From NCBI GenBank assembly GCA_964596165.1, contig CAZQTW010000036.1, positions 1-64,000 on the forward strand: a stretch of DNA of 64,000 nucleotides, in the 5' to 3' direction. Positions 42,979-51,383 of this stretch are shown in pieces. The stretch comes from CAYUQT01 sp964596165 (GTDB lineage: Bacteria; Planctomycetota; Phycisphaerae; UBA1845; JAFGLZ01). The position numbers and the translations under genes were made by a program. Every line of letters starts with the position of its first letter. The first letter of the stretch is position 1. The notes below the pieces were generated by a model, which did not search any database, was not told the DNA's origin, and saw only the letters and a program-made list of their open reading frames with translations.

Positions 42979-43304
42979 GATCCGCGCGGGTGATGCCGGC
43001 GTTTTCAGCCGACAAGGGATGTATTGTCTATTCCGATTCTCACGCGTGGGGTGGTACACGACGGGTCCTGGCGACGCGTTTCGTTCGCTGATCGCAGCGA
43101 ACGAACCCGCAGCAGACGCAAGTCGATCGGCGAGGCTCAGGCCGCTACGTATCCCTTGTGACGGTTGCGACTCTGATGGATGATGCGATGCCGGTGGATG
43201 TTCATTCAAGTCAACTCGCGGCGCATTGGACATGCGGGTTGGGACTCCGGTAGGCTGGTTGTGGTCGAGCGAACTGTTGCCCTAATGACGGCACTGTCTG
43301 GAGC
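42979..43304. other. 326-base gap before the ceramidase-like gene
   Basis: No gene is supported. It contains a perfect hairpin at 43080-43105 (separate entry). No consensus promoter stands out. Confidence 0.4.
43080..43105. repeat. Perfect inverted repeat, 11-base arms with 4-base loop
   Basis: TTCGTTCGCTG (43080-43090) and CAGCGAACGAA (43095-43105) pair fully around ATCG. There is no T-tract on either side, so it is more likely a protein-binding or RNA-structural element than an intrinsic terminator. It lies 101 bases after the GH95-like stop and about 200 before the next gene. Confidence 0.6.
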
Positions 43305-44708
43305 GTGATTGTGGAGACACTCAACGGTACTCTTCTTCAGTCCTGCGTGTTGATGTTCGGGTCGGCTATGTGCGCTGTCGGTTTCGGAGCCGAACAGATG
43401 GATTGGAGGGTCGGGACGGCCAGGGCGGTCATCACGCCGGAGAAGGCGGTCTGGCTCGCGGGCTATGGGGGAATTCGAGCCCCCGAGGGCAAACTGCACG
43501 ATTTGTGGATGAAGGTGCTCGCCTTGGAAGATCCCCAGGGGCACCGCGGCGCGTTGGTGACGACCGATCACCAGGGCATGCCCGGCGTCATGTACGAGGC
43601 CATCGTCAAAGGGTTGAAGGAACGGTGTCGGCTCGAACGGTCGCAGGTCATTGTCACATTCTCGCACAATCACTGCGGGCCGCGACTGACGGATGACCTC
43701 TGGGACTACTACCCGGTCGACGCCCAACAGGAGAAGCTGGTAAAGGAATACACGGATCAGATGGTGCAGCGAACCGTCGAAGCGGTCGAACGCGCATTCG
43801 CCGCGATGTCGCCCGCACGACTCGCCATGGGCGAAGGCAGGTGTACATTCGCCGTGAATCGAAGGGAGAATCGCGAACCCGAGGTGCCGGAGCTGATTGC
43901 CAAGGGGGTTCCTCTGAAGGGACCCAATGACCACAGCGTTCCGGTACTCACCGTTCGGGGCGAGCAAGACCGTTTGATGGCCGTGTTGTTCGGATACGCC
44001 TGTCACGCGACCACCCTGAGCTTTACCCAGTGGTGTGGCGACTATCCGGGTTTCGCACAGATCCATTTGGAGAAGGCGCATTCCGGCACGACGGCGATGT
44101 TCTTCGCGGGCTGCGGAGGCGACCAGAATCCCATCCCCCGTAGAAAGGTCGAGCTCTGCGAGAAGTACGGGCGCATGCTTTCGGACTCCGTGGAGAAGGT
44201 GCTTCGGGAGCCGCTGAAGCCAATCGGCCCCGGGCTTCGGACGGCCTTCGAGTTCGTCGAGTTGCCCTACCTGAAGAACGTGACACGGGAAGAGCTTCAG
44301 GAAGGCACGAAGAGCAGCAACGCGATCTACGCCCGCTGGTCGGCGCGATTGCTGAAGAAGCTGGATGCCGGCGAGGCGTTCCGGCCTTCGTACTCATACC
44401 CCGTCCACGTGTGGAGGCTGGGCAACGAGCTATTGTTCATTGCCCTTGGGGGCGAGGCCGTTGTGGACTACGCGTTGCGATTCAAGAAGGAATTCGGACC
44501 GGGAACCTGGGTGTGCGGATACGCCAACAACCTTGTGGCCTACGTCCCTTCTCGGCGCGTTTGGGAGGAGGGCGGCTACGAGGGCGGCTCCTCGCTGTTC
44601 GAGTACGGCCTCCCGGCGGTCCGCTGGGGTGGAGAGGTTGAAGATCGGATTGTCGGTGCCGTGCGTCGGTTGGTCGGACAGGTAGACCGGAAGGCGGAGG
44701 CGAGATAG
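43305..44708 (+). CDS. Neutral/alkaline ceramidase-like secreted hydrolase
   Basis: A 467-residue protein of the neutral/alkaline non-lysosomal ceramidase family, N-terminal catalytic domain. The start is GTG at 43305 (or GTG 43311); an apparent signal sequence extends to about residue 29. Family features are VGTARAVITPEKAVWLAGYG, the zinc-site segment TFSHNHCGPRL, YACHATTLSF, and FAGCGGDQNPIP, the region that carries the family's active-site turn. It lacks the C-terminal immunoglobulin-like domain of true ceramidases, as do most relatives in Planctomycetota. The real substrate may not be a ceramide. It starts a plus-strand run that continues through two propeller proteins and a symporter. 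Confidence 0.85.
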   Translation: MIVETLNGTLLQSCVLMFGSAMCAVGFGAEQMDWRVGTARAVITPEKAVWLAGYGGIRAPEGKLHDLWMKVLALEDPQGHRGALVTTDHQGMPGVMYEAIVKGLKERCRLERSQVIVTFSHNHCGPRLTDDLWDYYPVDAQQEKLVKEYTDQMVQRTVEAVERAFAAMSPARLAMGEGRCTFAVNRRENREPEVPELIAKGVPLKGPNDHSVPVLTVRGEQDRLMAVLFGYACHATTLSFTQWCGDYPGFAQIHLEKAHSGTTAMFFAGCGGDQNPIPRRKVELCEKYGRMLSDSVEKVLREPLKPIGPGLRTAFEFVELPYLKNVTREELQEGTKSSNAIYARWSARLLKKLDAGEAFRPSYSYPVHVWRLGNELLFIALGGEAVVDYALRFKKEFGPGTWVCGYANNLVAYVPSRRVWEEGGYEGGSSLFEYGLPAVRWGGEVEDRIVGAVRRLVGQVDRKAEAR

Positions 44709-44717
44709 GAGCACGGA

Positions 44718-46946
44718 ATGCACTCAGGGGTAATCAGTCCGCTGATGGTTTTGGCGACGATGGCTTGTCTGTCAGGGGCAGCGGCGGGGGAGGAGGTCCG
44801 GTCCCTGCGGTTGAGAGTGGGACCGTGCGTACGGTTTCTTTCGCCGGATTCGGCCGCCGTGTCGTGGGACATGGATCAGCCCACGACGGCTGTTGTGTTG
44901 TACGGTAAGGGGAAGGAACTCAATCGGACTGTGGAGATTTCTGAGGCGAGCGCTTCACCACGGGCTATTCTCAGCAATCTCGAACCCGGGACGGAGTACG
45001 GGTACCGAATCAAGGCCGTCGTCGACGGGGTGGAACAGTTCAGCCCCATCTACTCGCTCGACACCTCATTCAACTACACCGTTCATCCGTTGCCCCCGAA
45101 AGAGCCGTCCTGGCCCGATCGTGAGACGGCCCCGCCATGTGCGGAAGCCGCCGCGCACATCCTTTCGGACACCCATGTGACGAAAGGGTACTGCGTTGTG
45201 TATGGCCTCGGCAGCGGACGGCTCGCCTACGAATTGGCCAAACGCAGCGAGTTGACGGTGATCGGCTTCGATGAGGGTGTTGATCGTGTTTCCGGTCTGC
45301 AGAAGCGATTCTACGAGGCACGTGCCTATGGCACTCGGATCACCTTTCGACACGTGCCGTCGCTCGACCGTCTTCCGCTTACATCGTGTCTGGCAAACCT
45401 GATTGTCTCGGAATCGCTGCTTTCAGACGGGCCGCCGAAGGGCAGTGCGGCCGAGGTTTACCGCATCCTTCGCCCGGGTGGCGGCGTTGCCTGTTTGGGC
45501 CGGCCGGCCGGCGCCCCGAATCGGATGAAGCGGGAGACGCTTGAACGGTGGTTCGAGGCCGGTTCGATTCGGGCCGCAGTCGGCGAGACGTCTGGGGGAT
45601 TGTGGGCACGGGTTGTACGGGAGCCGCTGAACGGCATCGGCCGGTGGACCCACCAGTATGGCGACACAGGGAACACGGCGGACAGCGGGGATTCGCTGGG
45701 CGGGTGTACGGGGACGAGCGACATGGCGGTCCAGTGGATCGGTCGTCCCGGCGGCGATTTCGGTATCGACCGCAATCCTCGAATGCCGGCGCCGCTTTCG
45801 ATTGGTGGACGACTTTTCCATCAGGGTATGAACCGAATGATCGCCCTGGACGCCTATAACGGCGCGGTGCTCTGGACGCTTGAGATTCCGGACCTGCGAC
45901 GGGTCAATCTGCCACGGGATGCCTCGAATTGGTGCGCGGATGAGGACAGCCTGTACGTAGCCGTCGATGACGGCTGTTGGCGATTGGATGCGTCGACCGG
46001 CGATCGGAAATCGGTCTTTTTTGTCGATCCCTCCGGCAAGAGCGACACGTACGAGTGGGGGTACGTCGCTCGAAGCGCCGGTCTGCTTTACGGAAGCAAA
46101 GTCAAGAAGCCCGGCAGTTACAAGGAGTACTGGGGCAGGGCCGCGTGGTACGACGATGCCAGCGGCGCGGGCACGGCCAAGGTTTGCAGCGACGCCTTGT
46201 TCGCTCTAGACAAGGAAACGGGCACGGTTGTCTGGGCATACGTCGGCGGGGCCATCATCAACACCACGATCACCATCAGCGGCGGTCGCGTTTGTTTCGT
46301 TGAGTCGCGGCACCCGGATGTCAAGGCTTCCACCACCGGCCGCATCATCTCGTCGAAGCTCTGGTCGGATCAATTCCTGGTCGCTCTGGATTCGCTGACC
46401 GGCCGCAAGCAGTGGGAGCAGCCGATCGACACGGCCGACGGCACCGTGGTTTTCTTCATGTCCCACGCAGGCGAGACTATCGTCATCATGTCGTCCACCA
46501 AGGGTAAGTACCATCTTTACGCGTACGGATCGGCCGACGGCCGCCCCCAGTGGCAAGCGGAACATGCCTGGACCGGCGATGATCACAGTGGTCACATGCA
46601 GCATCCGGTTGTGATGGGTGGCCGTGTCTACCAGGAGCCCTGTGTTTACGACCTGAACACAGGCCGGCGGTTGACAGACACGATGGGGAGGCACGAGGGC
46701 TGCGCTACCTACGCGGGTACGAAGGGGGCATTGCTCTATCGGGGGGCTGGCCGTCGGATTTCACTCTGGGACATCCAGACAGGGGCCATTAGCGGCTGGG
46801 AGAACCTAAGACCGAGTTGCTGGCTCAGCGTTGTTCCCGCCGGTGGAATGGTGCTGGCGCCGGAGGGCGGTGGCGGGTGTTCGTGTGGCAACTGGCTGGA
46901 GACCTCCATAGGCTTCATCCCCAAGAAATGGCAGGGTGGGAAATGA
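44718..46946 (+). CDS. Secreted FnIII - SAM-methyltransferase-like - PQQ beta-propeller fusion
   Basis: A 742-residue exported protein with an unusual order of domains. A signal peptide covers residues 1-24. A fibronectin III-like sandwich covers about 30-115. A class I methyltransferase-like Rossmann domain covers about 140-300. Its motif I is VYGLGSG (161-167), an acidic residue follows in GFDEG (183-187), and the post-core EVYRILRPGGG is at 246-256. A PQQ-type beta-propeller covers about 306-742 (LFHQGMNRMIALDAYNGAVL, ALDKETGTVVWAY, ALDSLTGRKQWEQ). It starts nine bases after the ceramidase-like stop and overlaps the next gene by ATGA, so it is in an operon. The SAM-binding motif looks intact although the protein is predicted to be outside the cytoplasm. 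Function unknown. Confidence 0.85.
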   Translation: MHSGVISPLMVLATMACLSGAAAGEEVRSLRLRVGPCVRFLSPDSAAVSWDMDQPTTAVVLYGKGKELNRTVEISEASASPRAILSNLEPGTEYGYRIKAVVDGVEQFSPIYSLDTSFNYTVHPLPPKEPSWPDRETAPPCAEAAAHILSDTHVTKGYCVVYGLGSGRLAYELAKRSELTVIGFDEGVDRVSGLQKRFYEARAYGTRITFRHVPSLDRLPLTSCLANLIVSESLLSDGPPKGSAAEVYRILRPGGGVACLGRPAGAPNRMKRETLERWFEAGSIRAAVGETSGGLWARVVREPLNGIGRWTHQYGDTGNTADSGDSLGGCTGTSDMAVQWIGRPGGDFGIDRNPRMPAPLSIGGRLFHQGMNRMIALDAYNGAVLWTLEIPDLRRVNLPRDASNWCADEDSLYVAVDDGCWRLDASTGDRKSVFFVDPSGKSDTYEWGYVARSAGLLYGSKVKKPGSYKEYWGRAAWYDDASGAGTAKVCSDALFALDKETGTVVWAYVGGAIINTTITISGGRVCFVESRHPDVKASTTGRIISSKLWSDQFLVALDSLTGRKQWEQPIDTADGTVVFFMSHAGETIVIMSSTKGKYHLYAYGSADGRPQWQAEHAWTGDDHSGHMQHPVVMGGRVYQEPCVYDLNTGRRLTDTMGRHEGCATYAGTKGALLYRGAGRRISLWDIQTGAISGWENLRPSCWLSVVPAGGMVLAPEGGGGCSCGNWLETSIGFIPKKWQGGK

Positions 46947-48427
46947 CGGCGAGAGCCCGACAGGGAGGGACTGCCGCCGGATCAGCGCCTTCGGCGGTTA
47001 CCCTTGGCGCGAGAAGAACGGCTGGTGGCGGGAATGTGGGCGTTTTTGTGCTCGGTATGGCCATCGCATTCGGATCGGCGAATGTGTCGATTGCGGAGGA
47101 CTGGCCGACGTTTCAGCATGACAACCGGCGGAGTGGAATCACGCAGGAGAAGCCTTCCCTTCCGCTGACCCAAGCTTGGGTGTATTCGTCGCCGTCGCCG
47201 CCCCAGCCGGCCTGGAGCGGTCATTCCAAGTGGGACGCCTACGCGGAGATCAGGGACATTGAGTCTATGCGGAACTTCGACCCGGCCTTTTTCGTCACGG
47301 CCGTGGCCGAACGGGTCTGTTTCGGCTCCTCAGTCGACAACGGCGTGCACTGCCTCGAAGCGGGGACGGGGAAAGAGGACTGGGTATTCCTCACCGACGG
47401 TCCCGTTCGCCTGCCCCCGACGTGGTACAAGGGCCGGGTCTATTTCGGGTCGGATGACGGGTACGTTTACTGCGTGGACGGCGCGCGGGGTTCGCTCGTT
47501 TGGAAGTACCGGGCGTCGGCCGATGATCGGCTGATTGCGAGCGACAATCGATTCATCTCGGAGTGGCCCTGCAGGACGGGGGTCTTGATTCAGGACGACA
47601 GGGTCTATTTTGGGGCCTCGTTGTTACCTTGGAACGTCTCGTATCTCTGCTCGCTCGACGCCGCGAGCGGAACCGAGCTGCTGAAGTGCACGCACCAAAA
47701 CATCGTCATGCAAGGCGCGATGCTCTGTTCGCCGACCCACCTCTACGTCTCGCAGGGGCGAAGCGTTCCGTTGGCATTTGACCGTGCCTCCGGCAGACTG
47801 TTGGGCGGCTTCGGGGGCAGCGGCAATGGCGGCATTTATGCTCTGCTGACCCCGGACGATGTCCTCATTCACGGTCACGGCCAAAACCACGGTTCGTACG
47901 GTGAACTCAGGGGATTCGACGCCAGGACGAAGGACCATCTGGCCACCTTTCCCAAGGCCTCGTGCATGATTGTCACGGACCGGTTCGCCTATTTGCAGGG
48001 GCGCGAGCAGTTTGTTGCTTTCGACCGCATTCGATACCTGGACATCGAGAAGCGTCGGGTGGCCTCGATCCATCGACGAGACGAGATTAACAAGCAGATG
48101 AAGGACCTTCTCAAGAAGGCCAAGGCGGACGAGGCGAGGAAGCTGGCGGGCGAGTTGAAGGGGCTCAACGACGAGATCGCCGGGCTGACCGCCGCCTTAC
48201 CGGCTTGCTTCTTGTGGAAGCGACCGGCGAAGCATCCGCATGCCCTGATTCTGGCGGGGGACGTCTTGTTTGCCGGAGGAACGGACGACGTAGCCGCCTT
48301 TCAGACGAGCGACGGTCAGGTCCTGTGGCAGGCCAAGGTGGAAGGCAAGGCGCACGGATTGGCCCTGGCCAACGGCCGCCTCTTCGTCAGCACGAACCGC
48401 GGCAAGATCTATTGTTTCCGGGGCTGA
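46943..48427 (+). CDS. Secreted PQQ-like beta-propeller protein with helical insertion
   Basis: A 494-residue protein. The ATG at 46943 overlaps the upstream stop (ATGA), giving translational coupling. After a long basic N-terminus, a hydrophobic export segment lies at about residues 32-50 (VGVFVLGMAIAFGSANVSIA). Propeller blades follow: DWPTFQHDNRRSGITQ, GVHCLEAGTGKEDWVFL, GYVYCVDGARGSLVWKY, ending VSTNRGKIYCFRG. A charged helical hairpin (about residues 370-415, EINKQMKDLLKKAKADEARK) is inserted in the propeller. It may pair with the preceding propeller fusion. It may bind a redox cofactor or be structural; no catalytic residues are identified. Confidence 0.85.
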   Translation: MTARARQGGTAAGSAPSAVTLGARRTAGGGNVGVFVLGMAIAFGSANVSIAEDWPTFQHDNRRSGITQEKPSLPLTQAWVYSSPSPPQPAWSGHSKWDAYAEIRDIESMRNFDPAFFVTAVAERVCFGSSVDNGVHCLEAGTGKEDWVFLTDGPVRLPPTWYKGRVYFGSDDGYVYCVDGARGSLVWKYRASADDRLIASDNRFISEWPCRTGVLIQDDRVYFGASLLPWNVSYLCSLDAASGTELLKCTHQNIVMQGAMLCSPTHLYVSQGRSVPLAFDRASGRLLGGFGGSGNGGIYALLTPDDVLIHGHGQNHGSYGELRGFDARTKDHLATFPKASCMIVTDRFAYLQGREQFVAFDRIRYLDIEKRRVASIHRRDEINKQMKDLLKKAKADEARKLAGELKGLNDEIAGLTAALPACFLWKRPAKHPHALILAGDVLFAGGTDDVAAFQTSDGQVLWQAKVEGKAHGLALANGRLFVSTNRGKIYCFRG

Positions 48428-48622
48428 CCGGCGGGCCTACGCGGCGACCGGGTTCAGACTCGGAGGCAGTTCCCTCTCTGGGGAAAAGCAACAGTCGGGG
48501 TGTCTCCGCTCGCTTCATCGATCGTTTTGCCCTTGTCGAACATGCCTGTTCGTCGTACGCTCTTCACTCCGGCGAGGGCTGACCCCGTTGGGTTCAAGTC
48601 GCTGTTCAGAGGGGTGTGCGGA

Positions 48623-50257
48623 ATGGGTCTATGGGACTGGGTGGTTGTCGGGGCGTATTTTGCCTGCTTGCTGGTGATCGCTTGGTGGGTCATCACGCAG
48701 CGTCAGGATTCGTCCGCCGATTACTTTCTTGCGGGGCGAAACGTCGGTTGGGTTGTCATTGGGTGTTCGTTGTTCGCGTCCAATATCGGATCGGAACACC
48801 TCGTCGGCTTGGCCGGGGCCGGGGCCGATAGCGGCGTGGCGATGGCCCACTACGAACTGCACGCATGGTGCCTGCTCGTGCTCGGATGGGTGCTCGTTCC
48901 CTTCTACACGAGGAGCCGTGTTTTCACGATGCCGGAGTTCCTCGAGCGGCGATACTCGCCGGCGGCGCGATGGTTTCTATCGGTGATCAGCTTGGTGGCC
49001 TATGTATTCACGAAGATTGCCGTGGCTCTTTTCGCCGGGGGCATCGTCGTGCAGACGCTGTTTCCCGTTCAATGGGTTGAGGGGATCAGCAATTTCTGGG
49101 TGGGGGCCGTCGGCTTGGTCGTCATCACCGGTGTCTACACGGTTCTGGGCGGTCTGAGGGCGGTGGTCTATACGGAGGTGGTTCAGACTGCCGTCCTCGT
49201 GCTCGGATCGATCGTTATCACGGTCATCGGCCTGACGAAACTGGGCGGGTGGGGCCGGCTCTACGAAGTTTGCGGTTCGGACAAGTTCAACCTCTGGAAG
49301 CCGCTGGATCATCCTCAATTTCCGTGGGTGGGCATGCTTTTCTGTGCGCCCATCGTCGGTCTGTGGTATTGGTGCACCGACCAGTACATCGTCCAGCGTG
49401 CTTTGGCGGCTCCGAACCAAACGCAGGCTCGCCGCGGCACCCTATTCGCCAGCTACCTCAAGCTCCTGCCGACGTTCATTTTCATCGTGCCCGGCATGAT
49501 TGCGTTTGCCCTGGCCAAGACCGGCAATCTGAGCGCCGGCGTGCTCACCAACTCCAACCAGGCGTACCCGACCATGGTTCGCGAACTGCTTCCCATCGGC
49601 ATTCGAGGGCTTGTCGTTGCGAGTCTCCTGGCCGCCCTGATGAGTTCGCTCGCCTCGTGCTTCAACTCCAGCTCGACGCTCTTCACGATCGACATCTACA
49701 AGAAGCTGCGGCCCGATTCGTCCGAGCACAAGCTGGTTTGGGTCGGGCGGATCGCCACGGGGTCGATGGTTGTCCTGGGCCTGCTCTGGATCCCGTTTAT
49801 GAAGTATGTATCCGATGCCTTGTACGTTTACCTGCAAAGCGTGCAGGCCTACATCGCTCCGCCGATCTTTGCCGTGTTCTTCCTCGGGGTGTTCGTAAGG
49901 CGCGTCAACGGCGCGGGTTGCATGGCGGGACTGGTAGGAGGCTTTGTTCTCGGCATGGCCCGTTTGGTGGCGGAGATCTGTAAGGACAGACTTCAGGGGA
50001 CGTTTCTACAGGGGTTTGCGAATGTGAACTTCTTGTACTTCTGTCTCATTCTCTTTGCCGTGTCGGTGGGCATCATCGTCGTGGTCAGCTTGCTGACACC
50101 GCGTCCGTCCGAGGATCGGTTGACGGGCCTGACCTATGCGACTCTGACCGACGAGGATCGAAGAAACACGCGCGCAAGCTGGAATATGTGGGACGTGATC
50201 CATTCGTGCGTGGTGATCGGTCTGATTGTTGCCGTCTACTGCTACTTCAACGGCTAG
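48623..50257 (+). CDS. Sodium:solute symporter (SSS family)
   Basis: A 544-residue inner-membrane transporter with about 13-14 helices, related to sodium/glucose-type symporters. Family segments: DYFLAGRNVGWVVIGCSLFA, SNIGSEHLVGLAGAG (the first helix, with sodium-site residues), TMPEFLERRYSPAARWFLS, and DQYIVQRALAAPNQTQARRG. The start at 48623 (MGLWDWVVVGAYFA) is just before helix 1 and has AGAGGGG upstream; the in-frame open sequence from 48500 is an unlikely leader. It likely imports a sugar liberated by the secreted hydrolases. It follows the propeller genes by about 195 bases on the same strand. Confidence 0.93.
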   Translation: MGLWDWVVVGAYFACLLVIAWWVITQRQDSSADYFLAGRNVGWVVIGCSLFASNIGSEHLVGLAGAGADSGVAMAHYELHAWCLLVLGWVLVPFYTRSRVFTMPEFLERRYSPAARWFLSVISLVAYVFTKIAVALFAGGIVVQTLFPVQWVEGISNFWVGAVGLVVITGVYTVLGGLRAVVYTEVVQTAVLVLGSIVITVIGLTKLGGWGRLYEVCGSDKFNLWKPLDHPQFPWVGMLFCAPIVGLWYWCTDQYIVQRALAAPNQTQARRGTLFASYLKLLPTFIFIVPGMIAFALAKTGNLSAGVLTNSNQAYPTMVRELLPIGIRGLVVASLLAALMSSLASCFNSSSTLFTIDIYKKLRPDSSEHKLVWVGRIATGSMVVLGLLWIPFMKYVSDALYVYLQSVQAYIAPPIFAVFFLGVFVRRVNGAGCMAGLVGGFVLGMARLVAEICKDRLQGTFLQGFANVNFLYFCLILFAVSVGIIVVVSLLTPRPSEDRLTGLTYATLTDEDRRNTRASWNMWDVIHSCVVIGLIVAVYCYFNG

Positions 50258-50288
50258 CGGCGTTGAATCGTCCGCGCCGGACACGATC

Positions 50289-51326
50289 ATGAGTCCGACC
50301 GTCGCGAGGATACTGGACGCGAATGTGAACCGGGCCCGCGAGGCCTTGCGGGTCATTGAGGAGTCCGTGCGATTCGGGGCCGACGACGCCGAAACAACGG
50401 GGGTGATGAAGCAGATCCGCCACGATCTCACGGCGGCCGTCGCCGGGCTGGACGCGACGGTATTGCTTTCATCGCGCGATACGGCCGGTGACGTGGGCAC
50501 GACGATCAGCACGGATTCGGAACGGAGCCGCCAATCGGTCGAGGATGTCGTTACGGCGGCGTTCAAGCGGCTCAGCGAGGCGTTGCGCGTCCTCGAGGAG
50601 TATGGCAAGACCGTTGATTCTCAGTTCGCCGCCGCGATGGAACAGCTTCGCTACCGGATCTACGATCTGGAGAAGCGGGTCCGATTCGAGACGTGGCGGC
50701 GTTTTCGATTCGCTGCAGTTCGCCTTTATGTGCTGATAACCGAATCGCTTTGCCATGGCCGATGGATCGACGTTGCCGAGGCGGCCATCGATGGGGGGGC
50801 ACAGTGTCTGCAGCTTCGCGAGAAGACATTGCCGGACAGCGAGTTGATTCGCCGGGCGGAATCTCTGCGAACTCTCACGCGGCGCCAGGGTGTCCTGCTG
50901 GTGATCAACGACCGGCCCGACATCGCCCGGCTCGTTGAGGCCGACGGCGTGCATCTGGGACAGGAGGACATGCCCGTGGCCGCCGCGAGGCGGATCGTAG
51001 GGCCGAGGATCCTCATTGGTCGGAGTACGCACACGCTTGAACAGGTCCGTGCCGCGATGTCGGAAGGGCCGGACTACATCGCCGTCGGACCGATGTTCGC
51101 CACCGCGACAAAGCCGCAGGATCATGTTGCCGGACCGGCGACTCTGAAGGCTGCATTGAAAGAACTGGATCGACCGCACCTTGCGATCGGGGGAATCACC
51201 ACCGAGAACGTGACCACGCTGACCGCCGTCGGGTGCCGGTGCGTTGCGGTGTGTAGTGGCGTGATCAGCCGGCCGGACGTTTCCGCCGCCGCACGGGCCC
51301 TGCGCAAGGCGATGGATGCCGTTTGA
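50289..51326 (+). CDS. thiE: ThiD2-ThiE fusion: thiamine-phosphate synthase with N-terminal ThiD2-type domain
   Basis: A 345-residue cytoplasmic thiamine-biosynthesis enzyme. Residues about 1-135 form the helical ThiD2-type domain (RILDANVNRAREALRVIEES, AFKRLSEALRVLEEYGK), which has been reported as an HMP-phosphate kinase in related fusions. The C-terminal half is ThiE: RLYVLITESLCHG, QLREKTLPDSEL, VINDRPDIARLVEADGVHLGQED, GRSTHTLEQVRAA, AVGPMFATATKP, AIGGITTENV. It joins HMP-pyrophosphate and thiazole phosphate to give thiamine phosphate. ATG 50289 is used; the ribosome site is weak, and the gene follows the symporter by 31 bases, so it may be read through. I see no TPP riboswitch upstream. 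Confidence 0.92.
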   Translation: MSPTVARILDANVNRAREALRVIEESVRFGADDAETTGVMKQIRHDLTAAVAGLDATVLLSSRDTAGDVGTTISTDSERSRQSVEDVVTAAFKRLSEALRVLEEYGKTVDSQFAAAMEQLRYRIYDLEKRVRFETWRRFRFAAVRLYVLITESLCHGRWIDVAEAAIDGGAQCLQLREKTLPDSELIRRAESLRTLTRRQGVLLVINDRPDIARLVEADGVHLGQEDMPVAAARRIVGPRILIGRSTHTLEQVRAAMSEGPDYIAVGPMFATATKPQDHVAGPATLKAALKELDRPHLAIGGITTENVTTLTAVGCRCVAVCSGVISRPDVSAAARALRKAMDAV

Positions 51327-51383
51327 ACAGGCAAGAGCGGACCGGTTTCGACGCCCAGGCCGGAGAACGTCAGCCTCCAGGCC

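Noticed and set aside
50230..50290. Possible TPP riboswitch before the thiamine gene
   Set aside because: The gap after the symporter is only 31 bases, too short, and no CUGAGA-type motif is present.
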